A stretch of 30,393 nt of DNA from Aureococcus anophagefferens (taxonomy: Eukaryota > Sar > Pelagophyceae > Pelagomonadales > Pelagomonadaceae): NCBI RefSeq assembly GCF_000186865.1, contig NW_008705581.1:395809-426201 (forward strand). The letters are read 5' to 3'. The translations under genes and the position numbers were made by a program. The notes under the pieces were generated by a model. The model was not told where the DNA came from, did no database searches, and saw nothing but the letters and a program-made list of their open reading frames with translations. Below, piece after piece: positions 15,249 through 24,148 of the stretch (its first letter is position 1; every line of letters starts with the position of its first letter).

Positions 15249-17825
15249 TCACTTAACCTCGGCGGCGACCTTGCGCTGCTGCGTGAGGCGGTAGCCCGCC
15301 TTCTTCCCGCCGAAGTTCTTGAGGATGTTCGCGCCGACGCCGCGGACGCCGGACATGTAGGACCGGCGGTCCGCCTTCTCCTCGGCGTCGCCGTCCTCGA
15401 GGCGCGGCTTCGCCTTGCGCGACGAGTGGGAGACGAGGTCCTGCTGGACGCGCTCCGCCTCCGCCGGGAAGGCCGCGCGCGTCCGGTCCCAGTCGTCGCG
15501 CGTGAGCACGTTCACGGTGGTCCAGACGAGCGCGATGACCGTCGCGGACCGCGGCGTCTGGTCCAGGAGCGCCCGCTCGCCGACGTGGTCCCCCGCGTGC
15601 ATGAGCTTCAGGATCCGCGACCGCTGGGAGCCCGGGTCGAGCACCGCGAGCATGCCGCTCTCGACGAAGGCCATCCAGTCGCCGATGTCGTGCTTCCGCA
15701 TCATCGACTCCGACTCCATGTAGATTGTGGGCTTCATCTGCATGACGAGGTGCTCGAGCATGTTCCGCGTGATGCGCTGCATGAAGGGGATCCGCTTGAT
15801 GAGGTCCGCGTAGATCGCGAGGCGCGCGTCGAGCTGGAGCCGCGGCGTCAGCTCCTTGAGGAAGTGGTGCGTGTCCGGCGTGACGCTGCGGTCCTTCTCC
15901 CAGAGCTGCTCGTAATACCGTAAAATGCGGTCCTGGAGGTCCGGCGGCAGCCCCATGTAGCCGACGCGCTTCTGGACCGTGATGAGCTTCGTCTGGTAGT
16001 TCTGGTGCGCCTCGTCGAGGCGGTGGAGCAGGCCCGCCATCTTGCCGAAGATGGCCGCCTGCATGATGGACCCGTAGATCACCACAAAAGCGAAGAAGAC
16101 CTGCTCCCGGTTCGTGATCGCGCGGCCGTCGCCGTTGATGGAGATGCAGGCCTGGTGGATGCAGTCGCTGTAGGCCGTGTAGAACGTCGCGCGGCGGCAG
16201 CGCCGGTTCACGCGGGCGCCCAAACGCCGCTTCGCGTCGTCGGGCCCGTCGTCGTCGTCCAATCGCGCGCCGGGCCACTCGTACGCGTTGCCGTCGCCGC
16301 AGCGCCAGACGTCGTCGATGCCCTTCCAGCCGCAGGCGATCCAGTGGACGCTGAGCATGACCGCGAACAGGAGCTTCGTGAACTGGACGCCGCCCTGCGT
16401 GCGCTTCTCGAGCTTCTTCATGATCTTCGACAGCCGGAAGAGCCGCAACAGCTTCAGCGCCTTGATCAGGCCCGTGTTCTTCGTCGCCGACTTGACGTTC
16501 TTGTCGTCGAAGGCCGTGAAGATCTCCGCGAAGGGCACGCAGGACACGAGGTCGAGCCAGAACCACTTTGAGGTGACGTAGTGCCGCGCGATGACGGCGC
16601 CGTCGACGATGATCTTCTCGTGGTCGTCCGTCGTCGCGAACAGGAACTGGAAGAACAGGTCGCACCCGAAGGCCGCCGTCGACGCCCACTCGAGCGCGCC
16701 CTTGAAGACCGTCACGTCGTCGAACGTCGCCTCCACAGGCACGACGACGGACTGGACGACGACGAGGATCAGGATGAAGAGGCTCCAGTACTGGACGACC
16801 CACGAGTTCGGCAGGAGCAACAGCTGGGGCCACTGTTTCTGGCGCATGACGCCCGGCAGGTGGAGCAGCAGCACGAGCGCGTCGCGCGTCTTCTCGAAGC
16901 CGACGTCGTCGCCGTCCTCGCCCTTGAGGTTGTTGTGGTCCATGATGCCGTGCTCGTTGACGGCGTTCTCCGGCACGGCCTCGAGCGTCCAGTACCAGCG
17001 GTAGACCCAGTTGCCGCAGCCGAGGTACCAGGGGCAGGGCCCGCGGACCGCGCCGGGCGCGCGCCGCGCGAAGAGCGACCGCCCCCAGGTCTCGCGCGCC
17101 ATCGCCGCCGTCGCGGCGAAGATGGTCTTCGTGCGCGAGTAGAGGATGGACCCGCGGCTCTTGCGCCGCGCCGGGGGCGCCGCGCCGCCGTCGCCGGACG
17201 CGTCCTTCTCCTCCTCGCGCTGCGACTCCTTGAGCAGCGAGATGATCTTGTTCGTCGCCTTCATCTTGCGCTGCCGCCGGCTCTTCTTCGACGGCGGCGC
17301 GTAGCCCAGGTCCTGGACGAGTGATCCGAAGCCGCGGCGGTCAACGCCGCCGTCGGCGAGCGGCGGCAGCGGGGACCCGGTCGACGACGAGGCCGCGCCG
17401 GGCGTGCCGTGGGGGCCGAGGTCCAGGGACGACTGGAGGCCCTTCCAGCGCGCCTTGCCCTTGGACACGGCCGGCGCCGAGAGCTGGCCCGGGAGCCGCG
17501 GGACGAGGGCGCCGCCGGGCGTGTGCGCGGGCGGCGCCGCGGCGCCCGGCGACACGGCGTCGACCGCGCGCCGGAGCCGCGCGGCGGCCGCGGCGACGGC
17601 CGGCGGCGGCGCCGCGCCGCGGGCCCGGAGCGCCGCGGCGGCGACGGCGAGCGACAGCTCCGCGGCCTGCAGCGACGCGACCACGGCGTCGCCGTCCGCG
17701 CCGGCGGCCGCCGTCGGGCTCGGCGGCGTCGCGGCCGGCGGCGGCGGCGTCGCCGCCGCCGGCCGCGCCGGGCTCGCGGACCGAGGCGCCGGCGGCCTCT
17801 CCGGCGTCGGCGTCCGGATCGGCAT
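15249..17825 (-). CDS. Voltage-sensor channel with cyclic-nucleotide-binding domain (CNG/HCN/EAG-like), atypical pore
   Basis: 858 residues. A disordered Ala/Pro N-terminus spans 1-230. Channel core: S1 about 341-363, S2 380-398, S3 420-438, S4 452-472 with regularly spaced basic residues (IKALKLLRLFRLSKIMKK), S5 482-501 (FAVMLSVHWIACGWKG), pore about 550-567 and S6 576-600 (FFAFVVIYGSIMQAAIFGKM). A C-linker (QKRVGYMGLPPDLQDRILRYYEQLW) and a cNBD at about 680-790 follow; the latter has a phosphate-binding cassette-like GERALLDQTPRSATVIA. Overall this is a cyclic-nucleotide-modulated ion channel in a membrane. The filter region reads SINGDG instead of the TVGYGD of K+ channels, so ion selectivity cannot be assumed. 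Confidence 0.88.
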   Translation of the reverse strand: MPIRTPTPERPPAPRSASPARPAAATPPPPAATPPSPTAAAGADGDAVVASLQAAELSLAVAAAALRARGAAPPPAVAAAAARLRRAVDAVSPGAAAPPAHTPGGALVPRLPGQLSAPAVSKGKARWKGLQSSLDLGPHGTPGAASSSTGSPLPPLADGGVDRRGFGSLVQDLGYAPPSKKSRRQRKMKATNKIISLLKESQREEEKDASGDGGAAPPARRKSRGSILYSRTKTIFAATAAMARETWGRSLFARRAPGAVRGPCPWYLGCGNWVYRWYWTLEAVPENAVNEHGIMDHNNLKGEDGDDVGFEKTRDALVLLLHLPGVMRQKQWPQLLLLPNSWVVQYWSLFILILVVVQSVVVPVEATFDDVTVFKGALEWASTAAFGCDLFFQFLFATTDDHEKIIVDGAVIARHYVTSKWFWLDLVSCVPFAEIFTAFDDKNVKSATKNTGLIKALKLLRLFRLSKIMKKLEKRTQGGVQFTKLLFAVMLSVHWIACGWKGIDDVWRCGDGNAYEWPGARLDDDDGPDDAKRRLGARVNRRCRRATFYTAYSDCIHQACISINGDGRAITNREQVFFAFVVIYGSIMQAAIFGKMAGLLHRLDEAHQNYQTKLITVQKRVGYMGLPPDLQDRILRYYEQLWEKDRSVTPDTHHFLKELTPRLQLDARLAIYADLIKRIPFMQRITRNMLEHLVMQMKPTIYMESESMMRKHDIGDWMAFVESGMLAVLDPGSQRSRILKLMHAGDHVGERALLDQTPRSATVIALVWTTVNVLTRDDWDRTRAAFPAEAERVQQDLVSHSSRKAKPRLEDGDAEEKADRRSYMSGVRGVGANILKNFGGKKAGYRLTQQRKVAAEVK

Positions 17826-18192
17826 GCCGAGCCGGCCAGCCGCGCGCGGCCCAGACCTCGGTGGGGGCCTCTCGCGCTGGGATGCCTCGAGAGGCTACTT
17901 CGGTAAGTATCTGCAATTAGGGATGCAACGTTACCCCCGCTTGAAGCCGGCTTGGCCCGGCCCGGCTGCTTGCGGGTTCTTCAGAACTTCTTCTTCTTAT
18001 TACTATTATTATTGGGTATTTAACGTGGGAGAAGCCGCATGCCCAGGCACACACGCGGCCGATAGGTCTCGCACGGAAGAAGCTGAAGTAGGTCTTACGG
18101 AAGTTCTTACGGCTGAGTACGGGCACTGGCACACGTCCGACCGAGCCCCCCTCTCAGAGCCACGCCCCATGTCCTCCCGCGGAACGCGCGCC
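17826..18192. other. Intergenic, 367 bp, with AT-rich trinucleotide tract
   Basis: Contains an unusually AT-rich stretch at about 17988-18021 (TTC repeats then TTATTAC/TATTAT units) in otherwise GC-rich DNA. It lies between the channel start and the methyltransferase stop, both on the minus strand. No gene seen. It may hold the channel promoter and the methyltransferase 3' end. Confidence 0.45.
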
Positions 18193-19290
18193 TTAGTCGT
18201 AGGGGATGGACCGGTTCCCGCGGCGGATGTGCTTGAAGTGGGTCCGCGGCATGCGCTCGAAGACGACGACGCCGTCGTAGAAGCAGAGGCTCCACGTCGA
18301 CGCCGCGAAGCGCACCGCGGGCGCGTCGGGCATGGTCGCGACGTCGTCGTAGCGCGTCGGCGGGTTCGTCGGGTCCGTGTAGCCCTCGGCGCCGTCGGCG
18401 ACGTTGAAGGCGTTGAGCGAGTCGACGAGGCGCTTCGCGAACTCGATGAACGTGTCCGCGCCGACGCCGCCGCCCCACGGCCGCCAGTAGTTCGTCATGC
18501 AGTCCTCGACGAGGTAGACGCCCCGCGGCGCGACGAGCGCGTACAAGGCCTCGAAGGACGCGCGCATGTGCGCCGACTCGTGGGACCCGTCGTCCAAAAC
18601 GACGTCCACGGGGCCGACGCGCCGCGCGAGCGCTTGCATAAAGTTTGCGTCCGTCGCGTCGCCGACGTGCACGTGGACGTTGCGCGCGGGGTCGTCGAAC
18701 TGGGCGCAGTTCGGATTAATATCGACGCCATGGTACTCGAGGTCGTCGCCGAAGTAGGCCCGCCACAGCTCGATGGACCCGCCGCTTTGGACGCCGATCT
18801 CGAGCATGACGACTCGACGGCCGCGGAAGCGCGAGAAGTGGCGCTCGTAGACGTCGAAGTAGTGCGCCACCTTGTGGACGAGGGGGCCGTCCGCGTAGGT
18901 CGCCATCCACTTCTCGAAGTCGCTCTCGCCGCGGCGCGCCGTCGCGTACGTGTTCGCGGCGACGGCGTCGGCGGCGGCCGCGACGGCGTCGGCCGCGGCG
19001 CCCGCGCGCGCGGCGTAGTCGTCGGCGCCGGGCACGGGCAGCACCTCCTCGCGGACGACGTCGAGCACGTCGCCGTCGGCCAGCACGTCGCCGACGCGGT
19101 CGGAGCCGCCGAGGAGGCAGCCCGAGGGGGCCACGAGGGTCAGGGCGTCGGCGTCGTCGCGGTAGCGCTGCGCGAAGGCGCGCAGGATGGCCTCGACGCG
19201 CTTGCCCGGCCGCACGGCGACCTTGAACGTGCACGCGTGCTCCGCGGACCGCAGGTAGAGCGCGAGCTTGGGCTCCATGGTCGCCGCCAT
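18193..19290 (-). CDS. Class I SAM-dependent methyltransferase, MycE-like, with N-terminal beta-grasp-like domain
   Basis: 365 residues. The catalytic part (about 125-365) has VVMLEIGVQSGGS (motif I, 160-172), HGVDINP (Asp190), the metal-site-like block DVVLDDGSHESAHMRASFEALY (229-250) and GVYLVEDCMTNYW (257-269). This pattern is that of MycE/rifamycin-type Mg2+-dependent sugar O-methyltransferases. Residues 8-80 read like a ubiquitin fold: KLALYLRSAEHACTFKVAV, then GKRVEAILRAFAQRY, then L-x-D-x-DVLADGDVLDVV. The acceptor is unknown; a small molecule or glycan is most likely. A second in-frame ATG at 19278 is possible. The gene is divergent from the 194-aa gene, with 106 bp between. Confidence 0.8.
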   Translation of the reverse strand: MAATMEPKLALYLRSAEHACTFKVAVRPGKRVEAILRAFAQRYRDDADALTLVAPSGCLLGGSDRVGDVLADGDVLDVVREEVLPVPGADDYAARAGAAADAVAAAADAVAANTYATARRGESDFEKWMATYADGPLVHKVAHYFDVYERHFSRFRGRRVVMLEIGVQSGGSIELWRAYFGDDLEYHGVDINPNCAQFDDPARNVHVHVGDATDANFMQALARRVGPVDVVLDDGSHESAHMRASFEALYALVAPRGVYLVEDCMTNYWRPWGGGVGADTFIEFAKRLVDSLNAFNVADGAEGYTDPTNPPTRYDDVATMPDAPAVRFAASTWSLCFYDGVVVFERMPRTHFKHIRRGNRSIPYD

Positions 19291-19396
19291 CGTCTGCTGC
19301 TAGCTGCTCGATCGGCTTTCCGGAGCTTGTTTGCCCTTTGCGCGATGGCTCGAGCTCCGTGAATCACGACCGTGCGCCGTGAATCGCGACCCTGCG

Positions 19397-19981
19397 ATGG
19401 CGCTGAAGCCGCTCAAGGTCGGGCTCGCGGGCCTGTCGGCGTCGTCGCTGATCCTCTACGCGGCGCGGGATAGTGATCTTTATAAGGGCGGGCCGCGCGC
19501 GCTGCTCGGCACCGTGATCTGCCTCGTCGTCGCCCAGAACCGGGAGCTCGTCGTCGCCGCGGCGAAGCGCGTCGTCGACGCGCCGCTGCAGCTCGCGTCG
19601 CGCCTCGCGGGCGCCGCGACCGGCCGCGGCGACGACGGCGCCGGCGACGCGCCGCCGCCGCTCGCGCGCCTCGCGCCGCCGCGCGGCGGCGCCGCGGCGG
19701 AGGAGGCCGACGCGTGGCCGACGGACGCGCACCCGCGCTTCGCCGCCGCGGCGCCCAGCGCCGCGGCCTACGCCGCCTGCCGCCACGACCTCGGCGTCTG
19801 CGCGCGTCGGCCGCCGCCGGAGGCGTCGCGAGCGTGGGACCCGCACCTCGGCGCCGTGCCCGAGGCCTCGCTCGCGCGCTGGCGCGCGGCCGCTGCGGAG
19901 CGCCGGCCGACCGACGCGTCGGCGGCGCCGCCGCCGCCGCGGACGCCGCGGCGCGTCGCCGCGCCCGACGCGCCGCGATGA
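19397..19981 (+). CDS. Hypothetical protein with two N-terminal hydrophobic segments (194 aa)
   Basis: Starts MALKPLKVGLAGLSASSLIL; an in-frame ATG at 19331 gives 22 more residues, but the later ATG begins directly at the hydrophobic part. Hydrophobic stretches at about 7-23 and 35-47 (ALLGTVICLVVAQ) flank a short polar turn, suggesting a membrane hairpin. The rest is Ala/Pro/Arg-rich and probably disordered, with a core AAPSAAAYAACRHDLGVCARR. No family recognised. Confidence 0.5.
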   Translation: MALKPLKVGLAGLSASSLILYAARDSDLYKGGPRALLGTVICLVVAQNRELVVAAAKRVVDAPLQLASRLAGAATGRGDDGAGDAPPPLARLAPPRGGAAAEEADAWPTDAHPRFAAAAPSAAAYAACRHDLGVCARRPPPEASRAWDPHLGAVPEASLARWRAAAAERRPTDASAAPPPPRTPRRVAAPDAPR

Positions 19982-20172
19982 CGGCGGTTTATTTTTACGA
20001 CGTGAAGAGCGCCGGGGAGCGCGGCGGAGCCCCGAGGGCCACCGTGGGAGCGAGTTCAGTGATGTGTTACAAATCGGAAGTCTCCGGCGCCTCTTCGGCG
20101 TCGGGGGGACTGGCGCGTCTCCGGCGGCGGCCTCTTCGGCGCCGGAGGGGGGTCACAGGGGGGCGGGTGGGG
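19982..20172. repeat. Convergent intergenic spacer with short direct repeats
   Basis: Between two facing stop codons. It holds two copies of GCCTCTTCGGCG (about 20089-20100 and 20130-20141). Two copies of GGGGTCACAGG start at 20149 and 20169, the second running into the end of the minus-strand gene. Also a TTTATTTTT stretch just after the plus-strand stop. No gene seen. Confidence 0.4.
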
Positions 20173-20649
20173 TCACAGGCCCGAGCGGAGCGCGGTCAGG
20201 TCGATGCCGTCGGCGGTGGGCCGCGCGGTGAGCTCGCTGATGAGCTCGTCGACGCTGCGGCCCCGGAGGCGCGTCGACGACGGGCCGACGCGGCGCGTCC
20301 CGTCGCCGTCGAGCTTGAGGGGCGGCGGCGGCGGCGCCATGGCGTCGAGCGTGTCCGTGACGCTCTTGGGCGACGACGGCAACGGCTTGGCCGGGAACCG
20401 CAGGTTCCCGGAGGCCGGGAAGCGGAGCGCGTCGTCCGGATACGTCGCGCGCCGCTCTCGCGACGCCGGCGGCTGCTCCGGGATCGGCAGCTGCTCGAGC
20501 TGCATCTCGTGGAAGGCCGTGGTGACGTCGAGCATGGCGCCCTCGGGCGTGGCGATGAGCACTTCCTGGAACATGGGATGCGACGAGAATGGATCGCGCA
20601 GGAGCACGCCGTCCTTGGTGCCGACGAGCACGTAGTCGTGGGAAGCCAT
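20173..20649 (-). CDS. Hypothetical protein (158 aa)
   Basis: Begins MASHDYVLVGTKDGVLLRDP. The N-terminal ~60 residues look folded (VLIATPEGAMLDVTTAFHEM). The remainder is Pro/Arg-rich with SVDELISELTARP near the end, which could form one amphipathic helix. No membrane segment, signal or known domain is visible. A shared promoter with the ankyrin gene at 21052 is possible. Confidence 0.5.
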   Translation of the reverse strand: MASHDYVLVGTKDGVLLRDPFSSHPMFQEVLIATPEGAMLDVTTAFHEMQLEQLPIPEQPPASRERRATYPDDALRFPASGNLRFPAKPLPSSPKSVTDTLDAMAPPPPPLKLDGDGTRRVGPSSTRLRGRSVDELISELTARPTADGIDLTALRSGL

Positions 20650-20841
20650 CGTCGTTCTATGTGGTGCTGGGGTCGATGCAATGCTGCTCGCTCGGTTGCG
20701 TGGCTGGCGCGGTCGGAATTGCTGCCGTACGGGTCGGCGAACAACTTAGCACGAGGCCATTAGAGCTCTGACACCTATCTCTCTCTCTCATGAGATTCTT
20801 CAAGTCAACATGTGCAAGATCAAGATGCCGCGCGGGCGTTT

Positions 20842-20894
20842 CGGCATTCAAAAGGGGATCTTCATGTATACATGAAGATCCCCTTGCGGCATTC
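20842..20894. repeat. 34-bp perfect palindrome framed by 8-bp direct repeats
   Basis: 20852-20885 is a perfect palindrome centred on GTATAC (arms begin AAGGGGATCTTCAT). It is framed by identical CGGCATTC at 20842-20849 and 20887-20894, so a 37-bp insert lies between 8-bp direct repeats. This is what a collapsed inverted-repeat element with its target duplication would look like. A dimeric protein-binding site is the alternative. Confidence 0.7.
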
Positions 20895-20938
20895 CATTTC
20901 TGTGTCCTCGGGCTGCCTCCAGTCGCCCGCCTGTTCGC

Positions 20939-21018
20939 GGTGCTCGGGCGGTGCTCGGGGTGCTCGAGGTGCTCGGCCCGGGCGGTGCTCGAGGTGCTCG
21001 GAGTGCTCGAGGTGCTCC
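20939..21018 (+). repeat. Short tandem repeat array, unit about GGTGCTCGA
   Basis: About nine degenerate copies of a 9-10-bp unit (GGTGCTCGG / GGTGCTCGA) end some 30 bp before the ATG at 21052. They fall in the presumed 5' UTR or promoter. Confidence 0.6.
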
Positions 21019-21051
21019 TTCGCGCCGTCTTCTCGAGCTCCTCGGCCCACC

Positions 21052-23165
21052 ATGGGCTCGGCCGTGAGCGCCGGCGCGCGGCTCAACGAGGAGGACGTGC
21101 AGATGATCTGCGGCGAGATGTACGACACGGACGCGCGAAGCGCCTTCGCGGCCGCGTCGAGCGACGGCTTCGTGAGCGCCGAGGCGGCCCTCGCCTACGC
21201 GAAGAGCAAGCCGGCGCTCGAGGACCAGGTCGCCAAGGACGCCGCCGTGCGCGCGGAGATGAAGAAGCAGTCGACGCGGCGGGTCATAGAGGAGCAGCGG
21301 CAGCGGCCGCCCGAGGCGCCGACGCCGACGGCCGCGGACAAGAAGCGGACGAACCTCACGGCCTTTGCTTTGGAGGACCACGTGAAGAAGACGTTCCCCA
21401 TGATGGTCATGCCCATCGCGACGTTTTTAGAGTTGGAGACGATGCGGCCCTACGAGGAATTGCTCGCCGAAGGCAAGATCTTCGAGTGGGACGAGGCCAA
21501 AGGCCCCGTCTTCTTCCTGTCCCACCAGTGGACGTCCTTCGACCACCCGGACCACACGGGACTGCAGCTCGCCACGGCCAAGGCCGTCTTCCGGGGCCTG
21601 GCCGCGGGCGACGTCGTCGACCGCTTTACGTCCGAAAAGGAGTGGGAGGACTGGTCCCTCAAGGATAGCATCTACGCGCGCAACTTCAACGCGCGGCTGC
21701 CCTACGAGGCGCTCACGCCCCGGCACCTCGCCGCCGAGGCGACGCGGGGCCACGTCTGGCTCGACTACGCGTGCGTGCCCCAGGCCGGGGACGCGCAGGA
21801 CGCGCGCCTCGCGGCCATCGAGTCCATCCCCCACTACATCGACGCGGCGCTGACCTTCATGGTGCTCTGCCCGAAGATCGAGCACAAGGAGAAGGCCGAG
21901 GCCTGCGACTACCACAGCTGGCGGAGCCGGGGCTGGTGCCGCTTCGAGGAGCAGGTCAACGAGCTCAAGCTCTTCGAGACGCACTTCGACGAGGAGTGGA
22001 TGCACGGCATCACGAAGTGGGACGTGCCCCGGCGGCCGTTGATCGTCACGGGCGAGGCGTCCATCTCCACGGTCGACGTCATGGACCACTTCTACACGCT
22101 CGGCCTCCGCTGCAACAGCGTGCTCAACGGCGACTTCGCGTGCTGCGCGCTGAACCACGAGAAGACCTTCGCCGACGGCTCGACGGTCTGCATCCCCTGC
22201 GACAAGAAGCGCCTCAAGCCCTTCTGCGTGTCCCTCTGGGAGCGCAAGTGCGAGCACATGAAGACGGCGAGCGCGTTCGTCCAGTTCATGTACTTTTGGC
22301 GCTACAAGAGCCACGTGACGATGATGCAGGCCGAGACGCTCGAGGACACGCCGGAGAACACGGAGGACCCGGCCCTCGCGACGCTCGAGGACGTCAAGGC
22401 CAAGTACAACCTCGCGGACGACGGCGGCATGTGGGAGGCCTACAAGTCGCTCATGGCCATGAACTGGGGCATGATGAAGATGCCCCAGAACCCGGACATG
22501 TTCTGCTGGCAGGGCGACGAGGGCCGGGCGAACCTCGAGGCGTTCCGGTGCCGCGTCGACCGACACGCGGCGGACGTCGAGAAGAACGGCATGGTCAACC
22601 TCCTGCTGACCTACATGGTCGCCGAGGGCAACCTGAAGATGGTCAAGCTGCTCGTCGAGGAGCACGGCGCCGACCTCAGCTGGGCCCCTTCTTCGTCATG
22701 ATCACGATGCTCGACTTCTGCGCGACGAAGGGCAACGACCGCGTGCTCCGGTACATCCTCGACACCGTGGGCCCGGAGAAGGCGGAGATCGACCGCCTGT
22801 CCACGGTCACGCACATCGCCGCCGTCGACCGCGCCTGCAAGAGCGGCATGCTCTCGAGCCTCGACATCCTCGTCGCGCACGGCGCCAAGGTCGTCGGCTT
22901 CGAGCGGTTCAACGGCGAGACGTGCGCGCACTCCGCGGCCATGCACGGCCACGTCCACATCCTCAAGCGCCTCCACGAGCTCGGCGTCGACATGTTCGCC
23001 GTGACGCGCAACAACTACACGGGGCTCGGCGGCGGCGGCCTCGGCGCGGGCAAGTCCGCGCTCGACTACGCGCGCCAGTGGAACAACTCCGCCGCGGTCG
23101 CCTACCTCGAGAGCCTCCAGTACGAGGTCCGGCCCGTCGAGCCGACGGCGGCGGAGCTCCCCTAG
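21052..23165 (+). CDS. SHQW-domain and ankyrin-repeat protein, probable N-myristoylation, apparent frameshift
   Basis: Start at 21052 in a strong context (CCACCATGG); MGSAVS fits the N-myristoylation rule (Gly2, Ser6). A domain at about 150-305 has FFLSHQW (154-160), HVWLDYACVPQ (234-244), SIPHYIDAALTFMVL and SRGWCRFEEQV (292-302), reminiscent of HET or TIR-like folds in which a conserved W-x-D-x-x-C-x-x-Q strand is central. The frame stops at 22701, but an ankyrin protein continues in another frame from about 22684 to 23165 (THIAAVD, ETCAHSAAMHGHVHILKRL, SALDYARQWNN). One missing base in the GGGCCCC run at about 22682-22688 would explain it. Total about 700 residues if joined. Either an assembly error or a truncated allele. 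Function unknown; a signalling or sensor role is inference. Confidence 0.75.
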
Positions 23166-24148
23166 GGCGGGCGGGGGGAATTCCTAATGCAGTCGCGTGA
23201 GGAGTCTCTGAGGCAGGCGCCGGCGCCAGCGAGTGACCCGGCGATGGCCCAGGGCCGGGGCGCGCGAGCACGACCAACCTCCGCTGCGATGGTTGGTCGG
23301 CGGCCTCGCGCCGCCGGCTAGCTCAGTTCGCCGAGGTACCCCGGGAACCCCCCAGGATAAGTCCACCCGACCTCGGGGGTAGGGACGGGTGATGCTCAGG
23401 TGTGATGCCCAGGTGTGTTGGTGTGATGCCCAGTGTGACCCTCGGTCCGCGTGTTTTCGGGTGTGATGCTCGGTGTTTTTGGCCTGGGCCGAGCGGCGAA
23501 GATTAAAGTGCAACACGGAGTCAAACAAACGCGCAGGCTTGTTTCTGGCCACACGATCGGACGTTGCTATTGCTGCCCCGTTTTCCGATGCTATGGCCCG
23601 GCCCAGAGGCTGCCGCGGACGGCGTGCCGGCTTCCGGTCGCGCTCGTCGCGGCCCTGGCGTGGCGCCCGCGGCGCGCGGTGCGCGCTGGGCAGCCCTCGT
23701 CGGGCCGTGGGCGGCGGCGGCGGCGCGGGTCGGGCTGCCACGCGGTAGGCGTCTGGTCGAGGACTGGCGCCACTGCGGCGACGCGCGGTTGTTCCGACAC
23801 GTTCTCCGGTGTCTATGCCGGCGGGGTTCTCGCGCGCGGGGCCGCGGGGCGGCCCAATGGCGATGACTTCTTTTTTTGAGAGTTTAACGAATACTCGCAC
23901 CTGCTCATCGCGGTCGTCGCGCCGAGGTCCGATTTGAAGAACGATCGCCGCAGCTGCGACGCCTCGCGCGCCGCGTGCAGGGTGGCGTCCCCTGGCGGAA
24001 GGACTACCACCGTCATCGTGACCGCCGCGCCGCGCGCCTCCCTGCCGCGGCAGTTGGAATTCCACTGGGACGTCGCCTACCGATGATGTAGTAGCTATCT
24101 AGTACGGGCGGCCGCGCGCGGCGTTCGAAGGCGAGCATCGAGAAGTCG
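23166..24148. other. Intergenic, about 1 kb, no convincing gene
   Basis: Composition is less GC-biased than the neighbourhood. It contains a 9-bp stem hairpin (CGACCAACC at 23271-23279, GGTTGGTCG at 23291-23299, 11-nt loop) and a GTGTGATGCC-type repeat at 23389-23476. A TTTTTTT run lies near 23871-23877. A 293-codon minus-strand frame spans it but has Arg/Pro-rich shadow composition and no domain. No tRNA or rRNA seen. Confidence 0.45.
23389..23476 (+). repeat. Degenerate short repeat, unit about GGTGTGATGCCCAG
   Basis: Five or so imperfect copies (GGTGATGCTCAG, GTGTGATGCCCAG, GTGTGATGCCCAG, GTGTGATGCTCGG) in the intergenic stretch. Origin unknown. Confidence 0.55.

Larger units (their letters stand above)
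20650..21051. promoter_or_regulatory. Divergent intergenic region (402 bp)
   Basis: Between the starts of the 158-aa gene (-) and the SHQW/ankyrin gene (+). It holds a CT run at about 20778-20789, the 34-bp palindrome at 20852-20885 and the GGTGCTCGA tandem array at 20939-21018. No gene seen; presumed to contain both promoters. Confidence 0.45.

Noticed and set aside
20939..21018. GGTGCTCGA array considered as coding N-terminal repeats (RCSECSRCS)
   Set aside because: The ATG at 21052 has a near-ideal context and a myristoylation start; the array is probably untranslated.
22653..22678. A 26-nt GT...AG segment that would repair the ankyrin frame
   Set aside because: Too short for a spliceosomal intron, and it would remove the conserved-looking LLVEEHGADLS of an ankyrin repeat; a one-base error is simpler.
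23271..23299. Hairpin considered as a tRNA or small RNA
   Set aside because: A single 9-bp stem without cloverleaf arms or T-loop; not enough to call an RNA gene.
23184..24065. A 293-codon minus-strand frame in the intergenic region
   Set aside because: Low-complexity Arg/Pro composition, no domain and no good start context.
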